64,000 nucleotides of DNA from Marivivens geojensis (GCF_023540835.1 NZ_JALKCU010000002.1:248001-312000); one strand, 5' to 3'; positions 16,700 to 26,300 are shown, counted from the stretch's first letter. Notes: generated by a model from the sequence alone, not told the origin. Program-made: numbers and translations.

Positions 16700-17800
16700 T
16701 CAAGCCAGTGCAGCGATCTCAGAGCGGTTTCGGTCAAGCCAGTATAACATCATGATCAAAGGCAGAACTGTGATTTCGCCACTGTCCACCAAACCCAACG
16801 CCCGTTCGCGATCCAGAAGGTGAAGGCGAATATCTTCCGCTTCAGTATCAAGCCCGCCCAAACGCGGTAAATCATCGGGCAAATCGCAAATGCCGATGTA
16901 GCAATAGAAAAATTCCGTGCAATTCCCTGGGGTTGGGTAGGCATTTGCCACGGGGAGCAGCTCACCAATGGTCAAACCCGCCTCTTCGACGGCTTCGCGG
17001 CGCGCAGCGTCCTCGGGTGTTTCGTAGTCATCCACGATGCCAGCGACGGGCTCTAGCATCCACGGATTCCCGTCTTTGCGGAAAAACGGACCCGTGCGGA
17101 ACTGTTCCGTCAAAAGCACCCGATCCCGCACGGGATCATACGGCAAAACCAGCGCCGCATCGAAACCGACTGTGGTTTCCCGCGCTATTGGTTCCGACAG
17201 CAGACCATCAAACGTCTCGCGCTCAAGGTCTACGCCGCGGAATTTATAGAAGTCACCAGACAGCACGCGACTCTTCACAATTGCCGAATGGCCCGCCGCG
17301 CGACGCACTTCGTTCGGTCCCGTTTCGCGCCCTGCCCGCACATGAGCCGCCGCTCTCGCCCGTATGGGCTTCCACTGTTGACGAAGGGCCTCACCGCTAA
17401 GTGGCGGCGAATGAAGCGCAATTTCTGCGGCCGCCATACGCGACACATCGCCGTCTTCCTGTTCCCACGTCTCGAGCGACCAAAGCTCACCACTCGCAAC
17501 ATTCGGATGGTCCGCGAAATACACGCCCGCTTCGATTCCGTCGATCACCACTGATCCACGGCTGTAGTCCCAAGGCAGTTCGTAAGCGTCCAGACGCTCC
17601 ATCTGCGCCTCAGACAACCCACGCCAGAGCACGCCCTTTGCCAGTTCACCAACGGCAGGCACCAACATCGGCACCGTTGTGCCTGCGACCCGTTCAACGC
17701 GGTAATCAGGCAAAACCGTTTCAGTCGGTGTGCCACCCTCGCCCGCGATCAGGTGGAACAACCGTGGATCGCGAAGCGATCCGAAAACGAACAAATCCAT
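16700..17800 (-). CDS. Gamma-glutamylcyclotransferase-like / Nudix (ADP-ribose pyrophosphatase) fusion
   Basis: Two domains are fused. Residues 1-115 match the GGCT/AIG2-like fold (FVFGSLRDPRLF, ...ERLDAYELPWDYSRG). Residues 190-366 are a TIGR00052-type Nudix hydrolase with an exact 23-residue Nudix box at 254-276 (G-x5-E-x7-REAVEEAGL). The Nudix half should hydrolyse ADP-ribose or a similar nucleoside diphosphate; the GGCT half lacks enough visible landmarks to assign a substrate. The start overlaps the trgA stop by one base (TGATG), so the two are coupled. Confidence 0.88.
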   Translation of the reverse strand: MDLFVFGSLRDPRLFHLIAGEGGTPTETVLPDYRVERVAGTTVPMLVPAVGELAKGVLWRGLSEAQMERLDAYELPWDYSRGSVVIDGIEAGVYFADHPNVASGELWSLETWEQEDGDVSRMAAAEIALHSPPLSGEALRQQWKPIRARAAAHVRAGRETGPNEVRRAAGHSAIVKSRVLSGDFYKFRGVDLERETFDGLLSEPIARETTVGFDAALVLPYDPVRDRVLLTEQFRTGPFFRKDGNPWMLEPVAGIVDDYETPEDAARREAVEEAGLTIGELLPVANAYPTPGNCTEFFYCYIGICDLPDDLPRLGGLDTEAEDIRLHLLDRERALGLVDSGEITVLPLIMMLYWLDRNRSEIAALA

Positions 17801-18243
17801 CAGGAATCCATTTTATCAGCGATAAATTCAGTCACGATCCCAATCACAATCGATCCCGCTAACAAGATCGAAATAATTGTCGGCTTTGCGAGTACCACTG
17901 CGAGGTCGAAAGATATCCCGATCCCCGACATCATCGCTTGCATCAGCCCATTATACCGGAGCTCTGCCGACCGCAGCAGCATCTGGGTAAATCCATGCAG
18001 CGCCAAGGTGCAAAACACGATAGCGACAAGGGCCGTCACCCCGTTGCTGATCCCGCTCATTGTGCCCAACCCCGCACGACCGCCCGCGATCCGCCATCCA
18101 AGGATCAAGGCGATGCCGCCATTGAATTCCGTAAAATACCAAGGCGTCAGGCCAAACGGAAACAAAGGCACCATCAGAAAAGAGGCCCCAATAAAGAGCG
18201 CCGCAAATCCAATCGCGCCGACGAGTTTTGCAAAAGTGGGCAT
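17800..18243 (-). CDS. trgA: TrgA family membrane protein
   Basis: A 147-aa integral membrane protein with four predicted helices that begins MPTFAKLVGAIGFAALF. It matches the TrgA family of Rhodobacterales, first linked to tellurite resistance, including the central NGGIALILGWRIAGGRAGLG and the C-terminal LLAGSIVIGIVTEF. I use ATG 18243, with AAGGA upstream, rather than an earlier GTG/ATG that adds a polar leader. The molecular function is unknown. Confidence 0.82.
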   Translation of the reverse strand: MPTFAKLVGAIGFAALFIGASFLMVPLFPFGLTPWYFTEFNGGIALILGWRIAGGRAGLGTMSGISNGVTALVAIVFCTLALHGFTQMLLRSAELRYNGLMQAMMSGIGISFDLAVVLAKPTIISILLAGSIVIGIVTEFIADKMDS

Positions 18244-18283
18244 AGACACCGGTCCTTTTGAACATCGGTGCCTATTCACGCGC

Positions 18284-19492
18284 TCAGGTCGGGCGCGACA
18301 CCGTTATCTGGGTCACGTCGCAGTTTCCGCTATGGAATGTTCCCGCGCAAGAGGAGAGATACAAATTCCACATTCGCCGAAAACGATCATCGAACCCCAA
18401 CGAAGCAATTTCGTTCCATCGTTCATTGAATACGTCTGACCAGCGCCGCAAGGTTTGGCTGTAGCTTTCGCCAAATTCGATTGAGCCATCGACGCACATA
18501 CCCGACTTTTCTACCTCTTTCCGCAGCACAGAAGGGCTTGGCAGCATCCCACCCGGGAAAATGTATTTCTGAATGAAATCAACGCCCTTGCGATAAACCT
18601 CAAACCGACGATCCTGTACGGTGATGATCTGCAGCGTTGCCTTTGCCCCCGGCTTCAGACATTTGCGAACCGTTTCGAAATAAACGGGCCAATATTTCTC
18701 TCCAACCGCTTCGAACATCTCAATGCTTGCGATGCCATCATAGGTGCCCGTTTCGTCTCGGTAGTCTTGCATCTTAAATGTAACGCGATCAGAAAGTCCT
18801 GCCTTTTCAATACGCTCACGCGCGTAATTCAACTGCTCCTTACTGATAGTAAGACCCGTAACATTCAGACCACGTTCCTTGGCTGCGTATTCAGCGAACC
18901 CGCCCCAACCACATCCAATCTCAAGCACATGATCGCCCGCTTTAACGCCCATTGCGTCAACCATAGCCGCGTATTTCTGAATCTGCGCAGCCTCAAGACT
19001 TTCCTGGCCGGTTTTAAAATAGGCCGACGAATATGTCATAGTATCGTCGAGCCATAAGCCATAGAAATCATTACCCAAATCGTAGTGATAACTGATGTTC
19101 TTTTTGGCCTGTCGTTTCGAATTCGACTGCAGCCAGAACCGCAGTTTTTCATAGGCGCGCACCAAACCCTGACCAGGGAAACCGTCGAAAACTTCATCTT
19201 CGGCGTCGTGTACAAAATCCATAAAGGTCATCAGGTCGGGCGTATCCCACCATCCTTCCATGTAGGATTCCATAAACCCAAGGTCGCCTTCGCGGATCAA
19301 TCGCGCAAAGATATCCTTGTTATGAATGGTGATCGCTGTGACATAGCCCGCTGATTTACCTTCGGCACGAAACACGCGGCCATCGGGGAGCTCGATATCA
19401 ATCCGACCGCGTGGAATATTGCACAGGATGTCAAAGACCGGACCAAAATAGCGCGGAAGATTGGATTGCCCTTTGGTGCTGGTCAGTATCAT
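18284..19492 (-). CDS. cfa: Cyclopropane-fatty-acyl-phospholipid synthase family methyltransferase
   Basis: A SAM-dependent enzyme that adds a methylene (or methyl) group to unsaturated phospholipid acyl chains. The SAM site is VLEIGCGWGGFAEYAA. Family landmarks include YHYDLGNDFYGLWLDDTMTYSSAYF, IEMFEAVGEKYWPVYF and the cysteine-containing tail. I choose ATG 19492, which has GGGGA five bases upstream; the ATG at 19504 lacks an RBS. It lies 79 bp downstream of phrB on the same strand, and the pairing suggests membrane and DNA protection under light or stress. Confidence 0.9.
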   Translation of the reverse strand: MILTSTKGQSNLPRYFGPVFDILCNIPRGRIDIELPDGRVFRAEGKSAGYVTAITIHNKDIFARLIREGDLGFMESYMEGWWDTPDLMTFMDFVHDAEDEVFDGFPGQGLVRAYEKLRFWLQSNSKRQAKKNISYHYDLGNDFYGLWLDDTMTYSSAYFKTGQESLEAAQIQKYAAMVDAMGVKAGDHVLEIGCGWGGFAEYAAKERGLNVTGLTISKEQLNYARERIEKAGLSDRVTFKMQDYRDETGTYDGIASIEMFEAVGEKYWPVYFETVRKCLKPGAKATLQIITVQDRRFEVYRKGVDFIQKYIFPGGMLPSPSVLRKEVEKSGMCVDGSIEFGESYSQTLRRWSDVFNERWNEIASLGFDDRFRRMWNLYLSSCAGTFHSGNCDVTQITVSRPT

Positions 19493-19571
19493 CTGTTTCC
19501 CCATATTAACGGAACTTTGCCCGAATTATTTGTTATCTTATGTAGGGTTACGCACATCTGACCAGAATGGA

Positions 19572-20993
19572 TTATTTTTCGCGAGCAGAATATGCATCCA
19601 AAGCTCGCGCTCGTCCTTCTTCCAAGGAAACAACTGGTTCAGGGTAGTTCAAATTAGCAGAAAGCCCCCAACTCAGTGGGACAGCCTCGAAATAACTCAG
19701 AGCCGTTTCCGTCGGTGTCGCATAGCGTTCAGCGATCCAGCGCTTACGATAAATCCGGTCCCCATCGAACTTCTCAAGCTGCGTCTCAGGGTTAAAGATA
19801 CGGAAATACGGCGCGGCATCTGGTCCCGACCCTGCCGTCCACTGCCATCCCATCGCATTCGACGCTGGATCCCAATCGGTGAGGCAATCCTCAAACCATT
19901 TCATCCCGATTTTCCAGTGGGTCATCAGGTGTTTGGTCAGATAAGACGCCACAATCATCCGAGAGCGATTATGCATCGTGCCCGTGACATACATTTCGCG
20001 CATTGCCGCGTCGACAAAAGGTTCACCTGTCCGACCCTGCTTCCAAGCGACAACCTCGGGCGCGTCCTCATCCGTATTCCATGGGAACGCATCCCATTCA
20101 GGACGCCAATTTGAGTCAAGAATATGTGGCGTGTGATGCAGGAGGTGATAGGCGAATTCACGCCAAACAACTTCTTTTAAAAAGTGCTCGGCGCCCGCCG
20201 CGCCGCCCTCCATCGCCCGCCAGCCAGCGTGCCAGAGAGCACGAGGCGCGATCTCGCCATACGTGAGGTTTTCGGACAAACGCGACGTGGACTCGATAGC
20301 AGGAAAATCCCGCTTGGCTTTGTAATCATTGATCCGATGTTCAATGAAATCATCCAACCGCGCGGCAGCTGCCTTTTCACCAATCGCCTGATGGGCGGTT
20401 ACAACATCGGCCCCTCGACGCATAGCGGCACCTAGGTTCCACTCCTCCAGTCGATCCGACGCTGGCCAAGCCTCTGGTGTTAGGATGGTTTCGGGCGCGG
20501 GCAGACGCGGAGCAACGGGCCGATCCCGAACGGCTTTCCACATTGGCGAATAGACGCGGTAATATCCGCCATCCTTTGTCGAAACCGTCCATGGTTCGAA
20601 CAAAAGATGGCCCGCGAAACTTTGCGCATCGATGCCTTGGGCCTTCAGCGTAGATTTGATCGCCGTATCCCGGGCTTTGCAGGCAGGATCATAAAGACGC
20701 GACCAATAGACTGCAGCCGCTCCCGTCTCTGCAATCAATTGCTGAAGGACGTCCAATGCGGCCCCACGGCGCAGGATCAAACGACTCCCGATCCCAGCAA
20801 GCTGATCCGCCAAAGCCCCAACAGATTGACCCCAACGCATCTTTGGCGCTGCACCTGTTCCGTCCACAATGTCATCGCAAATGAAGACAGGAATAATCGG
20901 ACGCCCCGTCTCACACGCCGCGGTAAGTGCTTCGTGATCGGCAAGCCGCAGGTCACGGCGGAACCAAAGGAGGATTGGGCGCTGGTCAGTCAT
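19572..20993 (-). CDS. phrB: Deoxyribodipyrimidine photolyase
   Basis: A light-driven FAD enzyme that splits cyclobutane pyrimidine dimers. The 473-aa protein has the N-terminal antenna domain (LLWFRRDLRLADHEAL) and the FAD/catalytic domain with WREFAYHLLHHTP, the GEPFVDAAMREMYVTGTMHNRSRM motif, the electron-transfer tryptophan region (GMKWFEDCLTDWDPASNAMGWQW) and SGPDAAPYFRIFNP. AGGA lies eight bases before the ATG. It is 50 bp downstream of acuI. Confidence 0.95.
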   Translation of the reverse strand: MTDQRPILLWFRRDLRLADHEALTAACETGRPIIPVFICDDIVDGTGAAPKMRWGQSVGALADQLAGIGSRLILRRGAALDVLQQLIAETGAAAVYWSRLYDPACKARDTAIKSTLKAQGIDAQSFAGHLLFEPWTVSTKDGGYYRVYSPMWKAVRDRPVAPRLPAPETILTPEAWPASDRLEEWNLGAAMRRGADVVTAHQAIGEKAAAARLDDFIEHRINDYKAKRDFPAIESTSRLSENLTYGEIAPRALWHAGWRAMEGGAAGAEHFLKEVVWREFAYHLLHHTPHILDSNWRPEWDAFPWNTDEDAPEVVAWKQGRTGEPFVDAAMREMYVTGTMHNRSRMIVASYLTKHLMTHWKIGMKWFEDCLTDWDPASNAMGWQWTAGSGPDAAPYFRIFNPETQLEKFDGDRIYRKRWIAERYATPTETALSYFEAVPLSWGLSANLNYPEPVVSLEEGRARALDAYSAREK

Positions 20994-21043
20994 GCATAGT
21001 CCTATTTAACAATAGCAGCGAAACTAGCGCCCTCCCTCAAAGG

Positions 21044-22033
21044 TCAAGCGTTTACGTCAACGACAACACGCCCTTTGACTTGCCCCTTGAGGATATCAGC
21101 CCCCAAGTTTGGCAGATCAGACAGTGTTGCGGGCTGAACCATCGCTTCAAGCTTGTCCATCGGCAGATCAGTTGAGACCCGCTGCCATGCCCGCAGACGG
21201 TTGTCGTAGGGCTGCATCACGCTGTCGATGCCCAAGAGGTTCACCCCCCGCAGCAAGAATGGAACAACAGTCGCAGGCAACGTCGCGCCGCCAGCGAGGC
21301 CAACCGCAGCAACGCTTGCACCGTATTTCATTTGGCCCAACACACGCGCCAACATCGCGCCGCCAACAGCGTCAACACAGCCTGCCCAAGTTTCTGCCTC
21401 AAGCGGGCGCTTGACCGTTTCGGCGATTTCTTCACGGGCGACGATACGGGTCGCCCCGAGGTCGCGCAGGTATCCTTCAGTCTCCGGACGCCCCGTCACG
21501 GCAGCCACTTGATACCCTAAATGCGCCAAAATTGCCGTCGCAACAGACCCAACACCACCCGCAGCGCCCGTGACCAAAACCTCACCTTTTTCGGGGGTTA
21601 GGCCATGATCCTCAAGCGCCAGAATAGCGAGCATTGCAGTAAACCCTGCTGTCCCCACCGCCATTGACTGTCGTGTGCTCAGGCCTTCTGGCAGCGGTAC
21701 CAGCCAATCGCCATTGACCCGCGCCTTTTGCGCGTAACCGCCCCAATGGACCTCGCCCACGCGCCAGCCCGTCAAAACAACCTTATCGCCCACCGAATAG
21801 CGCGGATCGTCAGAAGCTTCGACCGTGCCAGCGAAGTCGATCCCTGGCACATGCGGATAATTCCGAACAAGCCCACCCCCTGATCCAAGGCACAGCCCGT
21901 CTTTGTAATTCACAGTCGAATAATCCACTGCGACCGTCACATTGCCCTCCGGCAAACGGTCGGTGCTGATATCCTGAACCGACGCACTGGTAGCGCCTGC
22001 TTCGTCTTTGTCGACGATCAATGCCTTAAACAT
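21044..22033 (-). CDS. acuI: Acrylyl-CoA reductase-type zinc-independent MDR oxidoreductase
   Basis: A medium-chain dehydrogenase of the YhdH/AcuI family, reducing acrylyl-CoA to propionyl-CoA with NADPH. This step is part of DMSP and propionate metabolism in roseobacters. The 329-aa protein has the family start FKALIVDK, VPGIDFAGTVEAS, the nucleotide-binding LVTGAAGGVGSVATAIL and LLGIDSVMQP. Catalytic zinc ligands are absent, as expected. I use ATG 22033 with GGGAGA upstream. No dddA/dmd genes are visible next to it, so the physiological substrate is inferred from the family. Confidence 0.85.
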   Translation of the reverse strand: MFKALIVDKDEAGATSASVQDISTDRLPEGNVTVAVDYSTVNYKDGLCLGSGGGLVRNYPHVPGIDFAGTVEASDDPRYSVGDKVVLTGWRVGEVHWGGYAQKARVNGDWLVPLPEGLSTRQSMAVGTAGFTAMLAILALEDHGLTPEKGEVLVTGAAGGVGSVATAILAHLGYQVAAVTGRPETEGYLRDLGATRIVAREEIAETVKRPLEAETWAGCVDAVGGAMLARVLGQMKYGASVAAVGLAGGATLPATVVPFLLRGVNLLGIDSVMQPYDNRLRAWQRVSTDLPMDKLEAMVQPATLSDLPNLGADILKGQVKGRVVVDVNA

Positions 22034-22125
22034 GGTTTCTCCCTCATATGTTTCAACCAAGGATAGCGACACGCGCAGCGCCGTCAAACGCAACCCGTCC
22101 ATCCCGAACATTTACGCGAAGCTAC

Positions 22126-22154
22126 TTGAGTTCGCCAAAGTCAGAACCTATATT
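22126..22154 (+). promoter_or_regulatory. Sigma-70 promoter of ssrA
   Basis: TTGAGT (22126-22131) and TATATT (22149-22154) are separated by exactly 17 bp. The predicted start at about 22161 is at the head of the permuted tmRNA gene. Confidence 0.7.
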
Positions 22155-22160
22155 CAAAGT

Positions 22161-22474
22161 GTCTCTTCGGGGACTATGGACATAAACGCGCTCGTAATAA
22201 GCGGATCGGACCCGGGGGCGGTACCCGGCGACTCCACCAAACATCCTTCATTTGGGGATCATGGGGTCGAAATAGGATCGACGAACGTCTAAAGGGGTTA
22301 TGCTTTGTCTCGGTGAGATACCACCGTTATCGGTTCAAACTGTACAATTGCAAATGACAATCGTGCTCCGGCAATGGCTCTGGCTGCGTAAGCAGTTCGG
22401 GTCGCCGAAATTAAGTCCTGACGCCTAGCAGCCTCAGGCGGGGTTCGGAGGTACCTGGCAACAGAAACCTCCAC
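22161..22474 (+). ncRNA. ssrA: tmRNA, circularly permuted two-piece form
   Basis: The acceptor piece comes first and ends with encoded CCA at 22237-22239. Its 3' acceptor strand CGACTCC (22229-22235) pairs over all seven positions with GGGGTCG (22263-22269), which opens the coding piece. The T-arm is CCGGG-7 nt loop-CCCGG (22212-22228). The coding piece continues with the hallmark GGATCGACG and encodes the tag ANDNRAPAMALAA from GCA at 22350 to TAA at 22389-22391. Downstream stem-loops include GGAGGT...ACCTCC near 22457-22473. A processed spacer (22240-22262) separates the pieces. This arrangement is characteristic of alphaproteobacteria. The outer ends are estimates. Confidence 0.95.
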
Positions 22475-22481
22475 TTCATCC

Positions 22482-22865
22482 TTAACATTTGTTGACCGTT
22501 GAAACTGCCATAACAGTGCCGTTTGGCTCTGGCTTCCAGATCAGTTCGATGGTCGCGCCGCTCTGAATCAAAAGGCGCATACGGCGGTAATTGCAGACGG
22601 TTGCCTGCACCATGCTTTCCGATGGGGCGATATGCGTAATTTCAACAGACAGCTTCAGACCCGTAACACGTGTCGATGCCACGATATCGGTAGAGTCCCA
22701 TGGCAAATATCCTTCGGCCTCAAGCTGCTTTGCCTGATCAATGAGCGCCAGCTGCAACTCAACAGCCTGTCGGTCGGGATTACCAAAGAGACCCAATGAT
22801 TTAGCGCCCATGTATCCCAAAACGGACAACACGAGGATCGCAACGGCCCCTAACAGTTTTTCCAT
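22482..22865 (-). CDS. Hypothetical membrane-anchored protein, 127 aa
   Basis: I do not recognise this protein. It has one N-terminal membrane helix or uncleaved signal (LLGAVAILVLSVLGYMGAKSL), then about 100 soluble residues with a predominantly beta pattern and two cysteines (C110 region and the C-terminal residue), which could form a periplasmic disulfide. It is convergent with the tmRNA gene, whose 3' end lies only a few bases away. Upstream is AAGGGG about ten bases from the ATG. Confidence 0.6.
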   Translation of the reverse strand: MEKLLGAVAILVLSVLGYMGAKSLGLFGNPDRQAVELQLALIDQAKQLEAEGYLPWDSTDIVASTRVTGLKLSVEITHIAPSESMVQATVCNYRRMRLLIQSGATIELIWKPEPNGTVMAVSTVNKC

Positions 22866-23004
22866 CCCGTGACCCCTTATGATAGTCTCTTCTCAGGATA
22901 CCTATAAATAACGACAATGAAACGAAAAGTTGTAGTGGATGAAGATTTAACGACGGCCATGGGAATGAATTGCAAAGAGCCGAAAACAATGGCCAATTGC
23001 CGCC

Positions 23005-24246
23005 ATGACACAGCTCTCTGACCTCATCCGCATCTTTGGCCGCATTGGCCTTTTGTCCTTTGGCGGCCCTGCGGCGCAGATCGCTTTAATGCACCGCGAA
23101 CTGGTCGAAGAACGCCCGTGGCTATCCGAGGCAGAGTTCCTCCGCGCCCTGTCCTTTTGCATGCTCCTCCCTGGCCCCGAGGCAATGCAGCTTGCCACTT
23201 ATGCAGGCTGGAAACAGCGCGGCGTTGTCGGTGGACTGATCGGCGGCGGGCTCTTTGTCCTACCGGGTGCAATTGTGATCATGGCGCTTGCGCTACTCTA
23301 CGGCCAATTCGGCGCGTTGAATTGGGTGCAAGCGGTCTTCCTTGGCGTCAAAGCCACGGTCGTCGTGATCGTGATCCAAGCCATCTTTCGTCTGTCCAAG
23401 AAAGCGCTGAAACAGAAGTTACATTGGCTCTTGGCTGTGGGGGCCTTCGTTAGCCTTTACGTCTTCGCCCTGCCCTTTCCGCTCGTGATCGCCGTAGCCG
23501 CGATAATCGGTGGCGCGTTCTGCGCAACATCAGAGGACGCCCCAAAGGTTTCGATCAACTGGCGCACCCCCTTCATGGTCGTTTTGATCGGAGGCATCCT
23601 CTGGGGCCTCCCAATCCTCTTGGTGGGTGACGGCCTCCTGCGCGACATCGGCGTGTTCTTCTCCAAACTCGCCGTTGTCACCTTTGGCGGAGCCTACGCC
23701 GTTCTGGCCTATATGACCCAAGACGTCGTCGCAAATTACGGCTGGCTTTCGACCTCTCAAATGATGGACGCCTTGGGGCTTGCCGAAACCACGCCCGGTC
23801 CACTGATCCTAGTGACCCAATTCGTGGCGATCGTTGCTGGCACGAACGCAGGGCTATCGGGCGTCGCGGCAGGGTTAATGGCTCTCTGGGTTACGTTTGT
23901 TCCCTGCTTCATATGGATTTTCGCAGGGGCACCGTTGATCGACTGGCTTGCGTCGCGGCCTCGTCTATCTTCCGCCCTCGCTGGCGTAACGGCCTCTGTT
24001 GTCGGTGTTATTGCCAACTTGTCCGTCTGGTTCGCGCTGCACTTGTTCTTTGGTTCGACACAAGCCATCACCTTTGGCCCAGCCCAATTCATCCTTCCTA
24101 AGGCCGCATCACTCGACCCAATCACTCTCGGCCTCGCGATCTTTGCGGGATTTTTGCTGCTCCGCAAATCCTACGGTTTGCCAATGGTGCTTGGCCTCAC
24201 GGGCGGCGCCAGTTGGCTTGTGCAATTTGTCATAGCGGCAACGTGA
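23005..24246 (+). CDS. chrA: Chromate transporter (CHR family, two-domain)
   Basis: A 413-aa inner-membrane protein of the CHR family, which exports chromate in exchange for protons. Both halves carry the family motif: FGRIGLLSFGGPAAQIALMHRELVEERPW with LPGPEA in the N-half, and FFSKLAVVTFGGAYAVLAYM with ETTPGPL in the C-half. About twelve helices are predicted. No strong Shine-Dalgarno is visible before the ATG. Chromate specificity is family knowledge; many CHR proteins have untested substrates. Confidence 0.9.
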   Translation: MTQLSDLIRIFGRIGLLSFGGPAAQIALMHRELVEERPWLSEAEFLRALSFCMLLPGPEAMQLATYAGWKQRGVVGGLIGGGLFVLPGAIVIMALALLYGQFGALNWVQAVFLGVKATVVVIVIQAIFRLSKKALKQKLHWLLAVGAFVSLYVFALPFPLVIAVAAIIGGAFCATSEDAPKVSINWRTPFMVVLIGGILWGLPILLVGDGLLRDIGVFFSKLAVVTFGGAYAVLAYMTQDVVANYGWLSTSQMMDALGLAETTPGPLILVTQFVAIVAGTNAGLSGVAAGLMALWVTFVPCFIWIFAGAPLIDWLASRPRLSSALAGVTASVVGVIANLSVWFALHLFFGSTQAITFGPAQFILPKAASLDPITLGLAIFAGFLLLRKSYGLPMVLGLTGGASWLVQFVIAAT

Positions 24247-24310
24247 CTATCCCTCTTTTATCCCGCTCCGAATCCCGTATGTTGGGGGTAACAGGGCGAA
24301 AGGAACGACC

Positions 24311-24781
24311 GTGAGCCAGAAGATCGACTACGGCAATCTTATGCACGAGGCTATGCGTGGCCTCATTCAAAAAGTATTGGCCCGCGTCGCGGACGAAGGT
24401 CTGCCCGGACAGCACCATTTCTTTATCACCTTTGACACGATGCACCCCGATGTCGAACTGGCCGATTGGCTGTCGGATCGGTACCCAGGCGAAATGACCA
24501 TCGTGTTGGAACATTGGTTCGACGCCCTGACCGTCACCGACGAAGGGTTTAGCGTCACGCTGAACTTTGGTGATAATCCAGAACCCATCTACATTCCCTA
24601 CGATGCGATCCGCACCTTCGTAGACCCATCCGTTGAGTTCGGACTTCGGTTTGAAACCCAAGAGGACGACTTCGACGACGAGGATGACGACGACGAAGCG
24701 CCGATGGTCGAAATGGCCGAAGAAGAGCCGAAGCCCCGCAAAGAGGCTGAAGTCGTCAGCCTGGACCAATTCCGCAAGTAA
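24311..24781 (+). CDS. sspB: SspB, ClpXP adaptor for ssrA-tagged proteins
   Basis: The 156-aa protein matches the alphaproteobacterial SspB family: it binds the ssrA tag on stalled nascent chains and hands them to ClpXP. The N-terminal domain (DYGNLMHEAMRGLIQKVL ... FFITFDTMHPDVELADWLSDRYPGEMTIVLEHWF) is the tag-binding fold. An acidic flexible linker (residues 115-145) leads to the ClpX-binding tail EVVSLDQFRK. The start is GTG with AAGGA six bases upstream. Its location about 2 kb from ssrA fits the shared pathway. Confidence 0.93.
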   Translation: MSQKIDYGNLMHEAMRGLIQKVLARVADEGLPGQHHFFITFDTMHPDVELADWLSDRYPGEMTIVLEHWFDALTVTDEGFSVTLNFGDNPEPIYIPYDAIRTFVDPSVEFGLRFETQEDDFDDEDDDDEAPMVEMAEEEPKPRKEAEVVSLDQFRK

Positions 24782-24899
24782 GCTGCGGCAATTCGTTTGC
24801 CTTGATAGCGATAACAACGCGGTATGCATCTGTATACTGCATTGATTTCCCGTGCGCATGGGGTATGACAAGCCCCAAGTCGTAACAGGGAGAGTCCAG

Positions 24900-26294
24900 A
24901 TGACCGCAACCCGCACCGAAACCGACAGCTTCGGCCCGCTTGAAGTCCCCGCAGACAAATACTGGGGCGCACAGACCCAGCGTTCGATCATGAATTTCCC
25001 AATCGGTTGGGAACGTCAGCCCGTGCCGGTGATCCGCGCACTCGGTGTGATCAAAAAAGCTGCAGCAATCGTCAACGAAGGCTTTGGCGATCTGGACGCA
25101 ACCCTGTCCAAAGCGATCCAAGAGGCCGCGACCGAAGTGATCGAAGGCAAATTCGACGACAACTTCCCGCTCGTGGTTTGGCAGACAGGCTCTGGCACCC
25201 AGTCGAACATGAACGCGAACGAGGTCATTTCGAACCGTGCAATTGAGATCCTCGGCGGTCAACTTGCATCGAAATCGCCTGTTCACCCGAACGATCACTG
25301 CAACATGGGTCAGTCGTCTAACGACACCTTCCCGACTGCGATGCACGTCGCTATCGGCATGCACACACGTGACGTTCTGCTTCCGGGTCTGCGCAAACTG
25401 CACGCTGCTCTGGCTGCAAAGTCCGAAGAGTTCAAAGACATCATCAAAATCGGCCGCACCCACACACAGGATGCGACCCCTCTGACCCTTGGTCAGGAAT
25501 TTGGTGGTTACGCCCATCAGGTCGCCCAAGGCATCAAACGCGTTGAGATGTGCCTGCCAGACATCTACGAACTGGCACAGGGCGGCACCGCAGTGGGCAC
25601 TGGTCTGAACACCCGCGTTGGCTTTGCTGAAAAGGTTGCAGCAGAAATCGCGAACATCACGGGCCTGCCCTTCGTCACCGCTCCGAACAAATTCGAAGCA
25701 CTGGCAGCACATGACGCAATGGTCATGTTCTCGGGCGCTCTGAAAACCGTTGCTGGATCGCTCTTCAAGATCGCAAACGACATGCGCCTCTTGGGCTCTG
25801 GCCCGCGTTCGGGTCTAGGTGAACTGATCCTGCCCGAAAATGAACCGGGTTCGTCGATCATGCCAGGTAAAGTGAACCCGACCCAAGCCGAAGCGCTGAC
25901 CATGGTCTGCGCCCACGTCATGGGCAACGACGCAGCGATTGGTTTCGCGGGTTCGCAAGGTCACTTTGAACTCAACGTCTACAACCCGATGATGTCCTAC
26001 AACGTTCTGCAATCGATCCAGCTGCTCGGTGATGCGGCTTCGGCCTTCACCGACAACATGGTTGTTGGCACGCAGGCAAACGTCGCACGTATCGACAAAC
26101 TGATGAAAGAGTCGCTGATGCTCGTCACAGCACTCGCGCCGACCATCGGTTACGACAACGCAACCAAGGTTGCGAAAACCGCACACAAGAACGGCACCAC
26201 CCTCAAAGAAGAAGCCATCGCGCTCGGCTTTGTTGATGCAGAGACGTTTGATCGGATTGTGCGTCCAGAAGACATGATCGGCCCGAAAGGCTAA
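24900..26294 (+). CDS. fumC: Fumarate hydratase class II
   Basis: A TCA-cycle enzyme interconverting fumarate and malate. The 464-aa protein has [24 protein letters not shown], the active-site regions [11 protein letters not shown] and [17 protein letters not shown], and the signature [16 protein letters not shown] use ATG 24900, preceded by GGGAGA; a longer reading lacks an RBS. A strong terminator follows seven bases after the stop, so it is probably transcribed alone. Confidence 0.96.
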   Translation: MTATRTETDSFGPLEVPADKYWGAQTQRSIMNFPIGWERQPVPVIRALGVIKKAAAIVNEGFGDLDATLSKAIQEAATEVIEGKFDDNFPLVVWQTGSGTQSNMNANEVISNRAIEILGGQLASKSPVHPNDHCNMGQSSNDTFPTAMHVAIGMHTRDVLLPGLRKLHAALAAKSEEFKDIIKIGRTHTQDATPLTLGQEFGGYAHQVAQGIKRVEMCLPDIYELAQGGTAVGTGLNTRVGFAEKVAAEIANITGLPFVTAPNKFEALAAHDAMVMFSGALKTVAGSLFKIANDMRLLGSGPRSGLGELILPENEPGSSIMPGKVNPTQAEALTMVCAHVMGNDAAIGFAGSQGHFELNVYNPMMSYNVLQSIQLLGDAASAFTDNMVVGTQANVARIDKLMKESLMLVTALAPTIGYDNATKVAKTAHKNGTTLKEEAIALGFVDAETFDRIVRPEDMIGPKG

Positions 26295-26300
26295 TCAAAC

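Noticed and set aside
24756-25712. A 318-aa minus-strand frame over fumC
   Set aside because: Shadow of the highly biased fumC coding sequence; Cys/His-rich with no family pattern.
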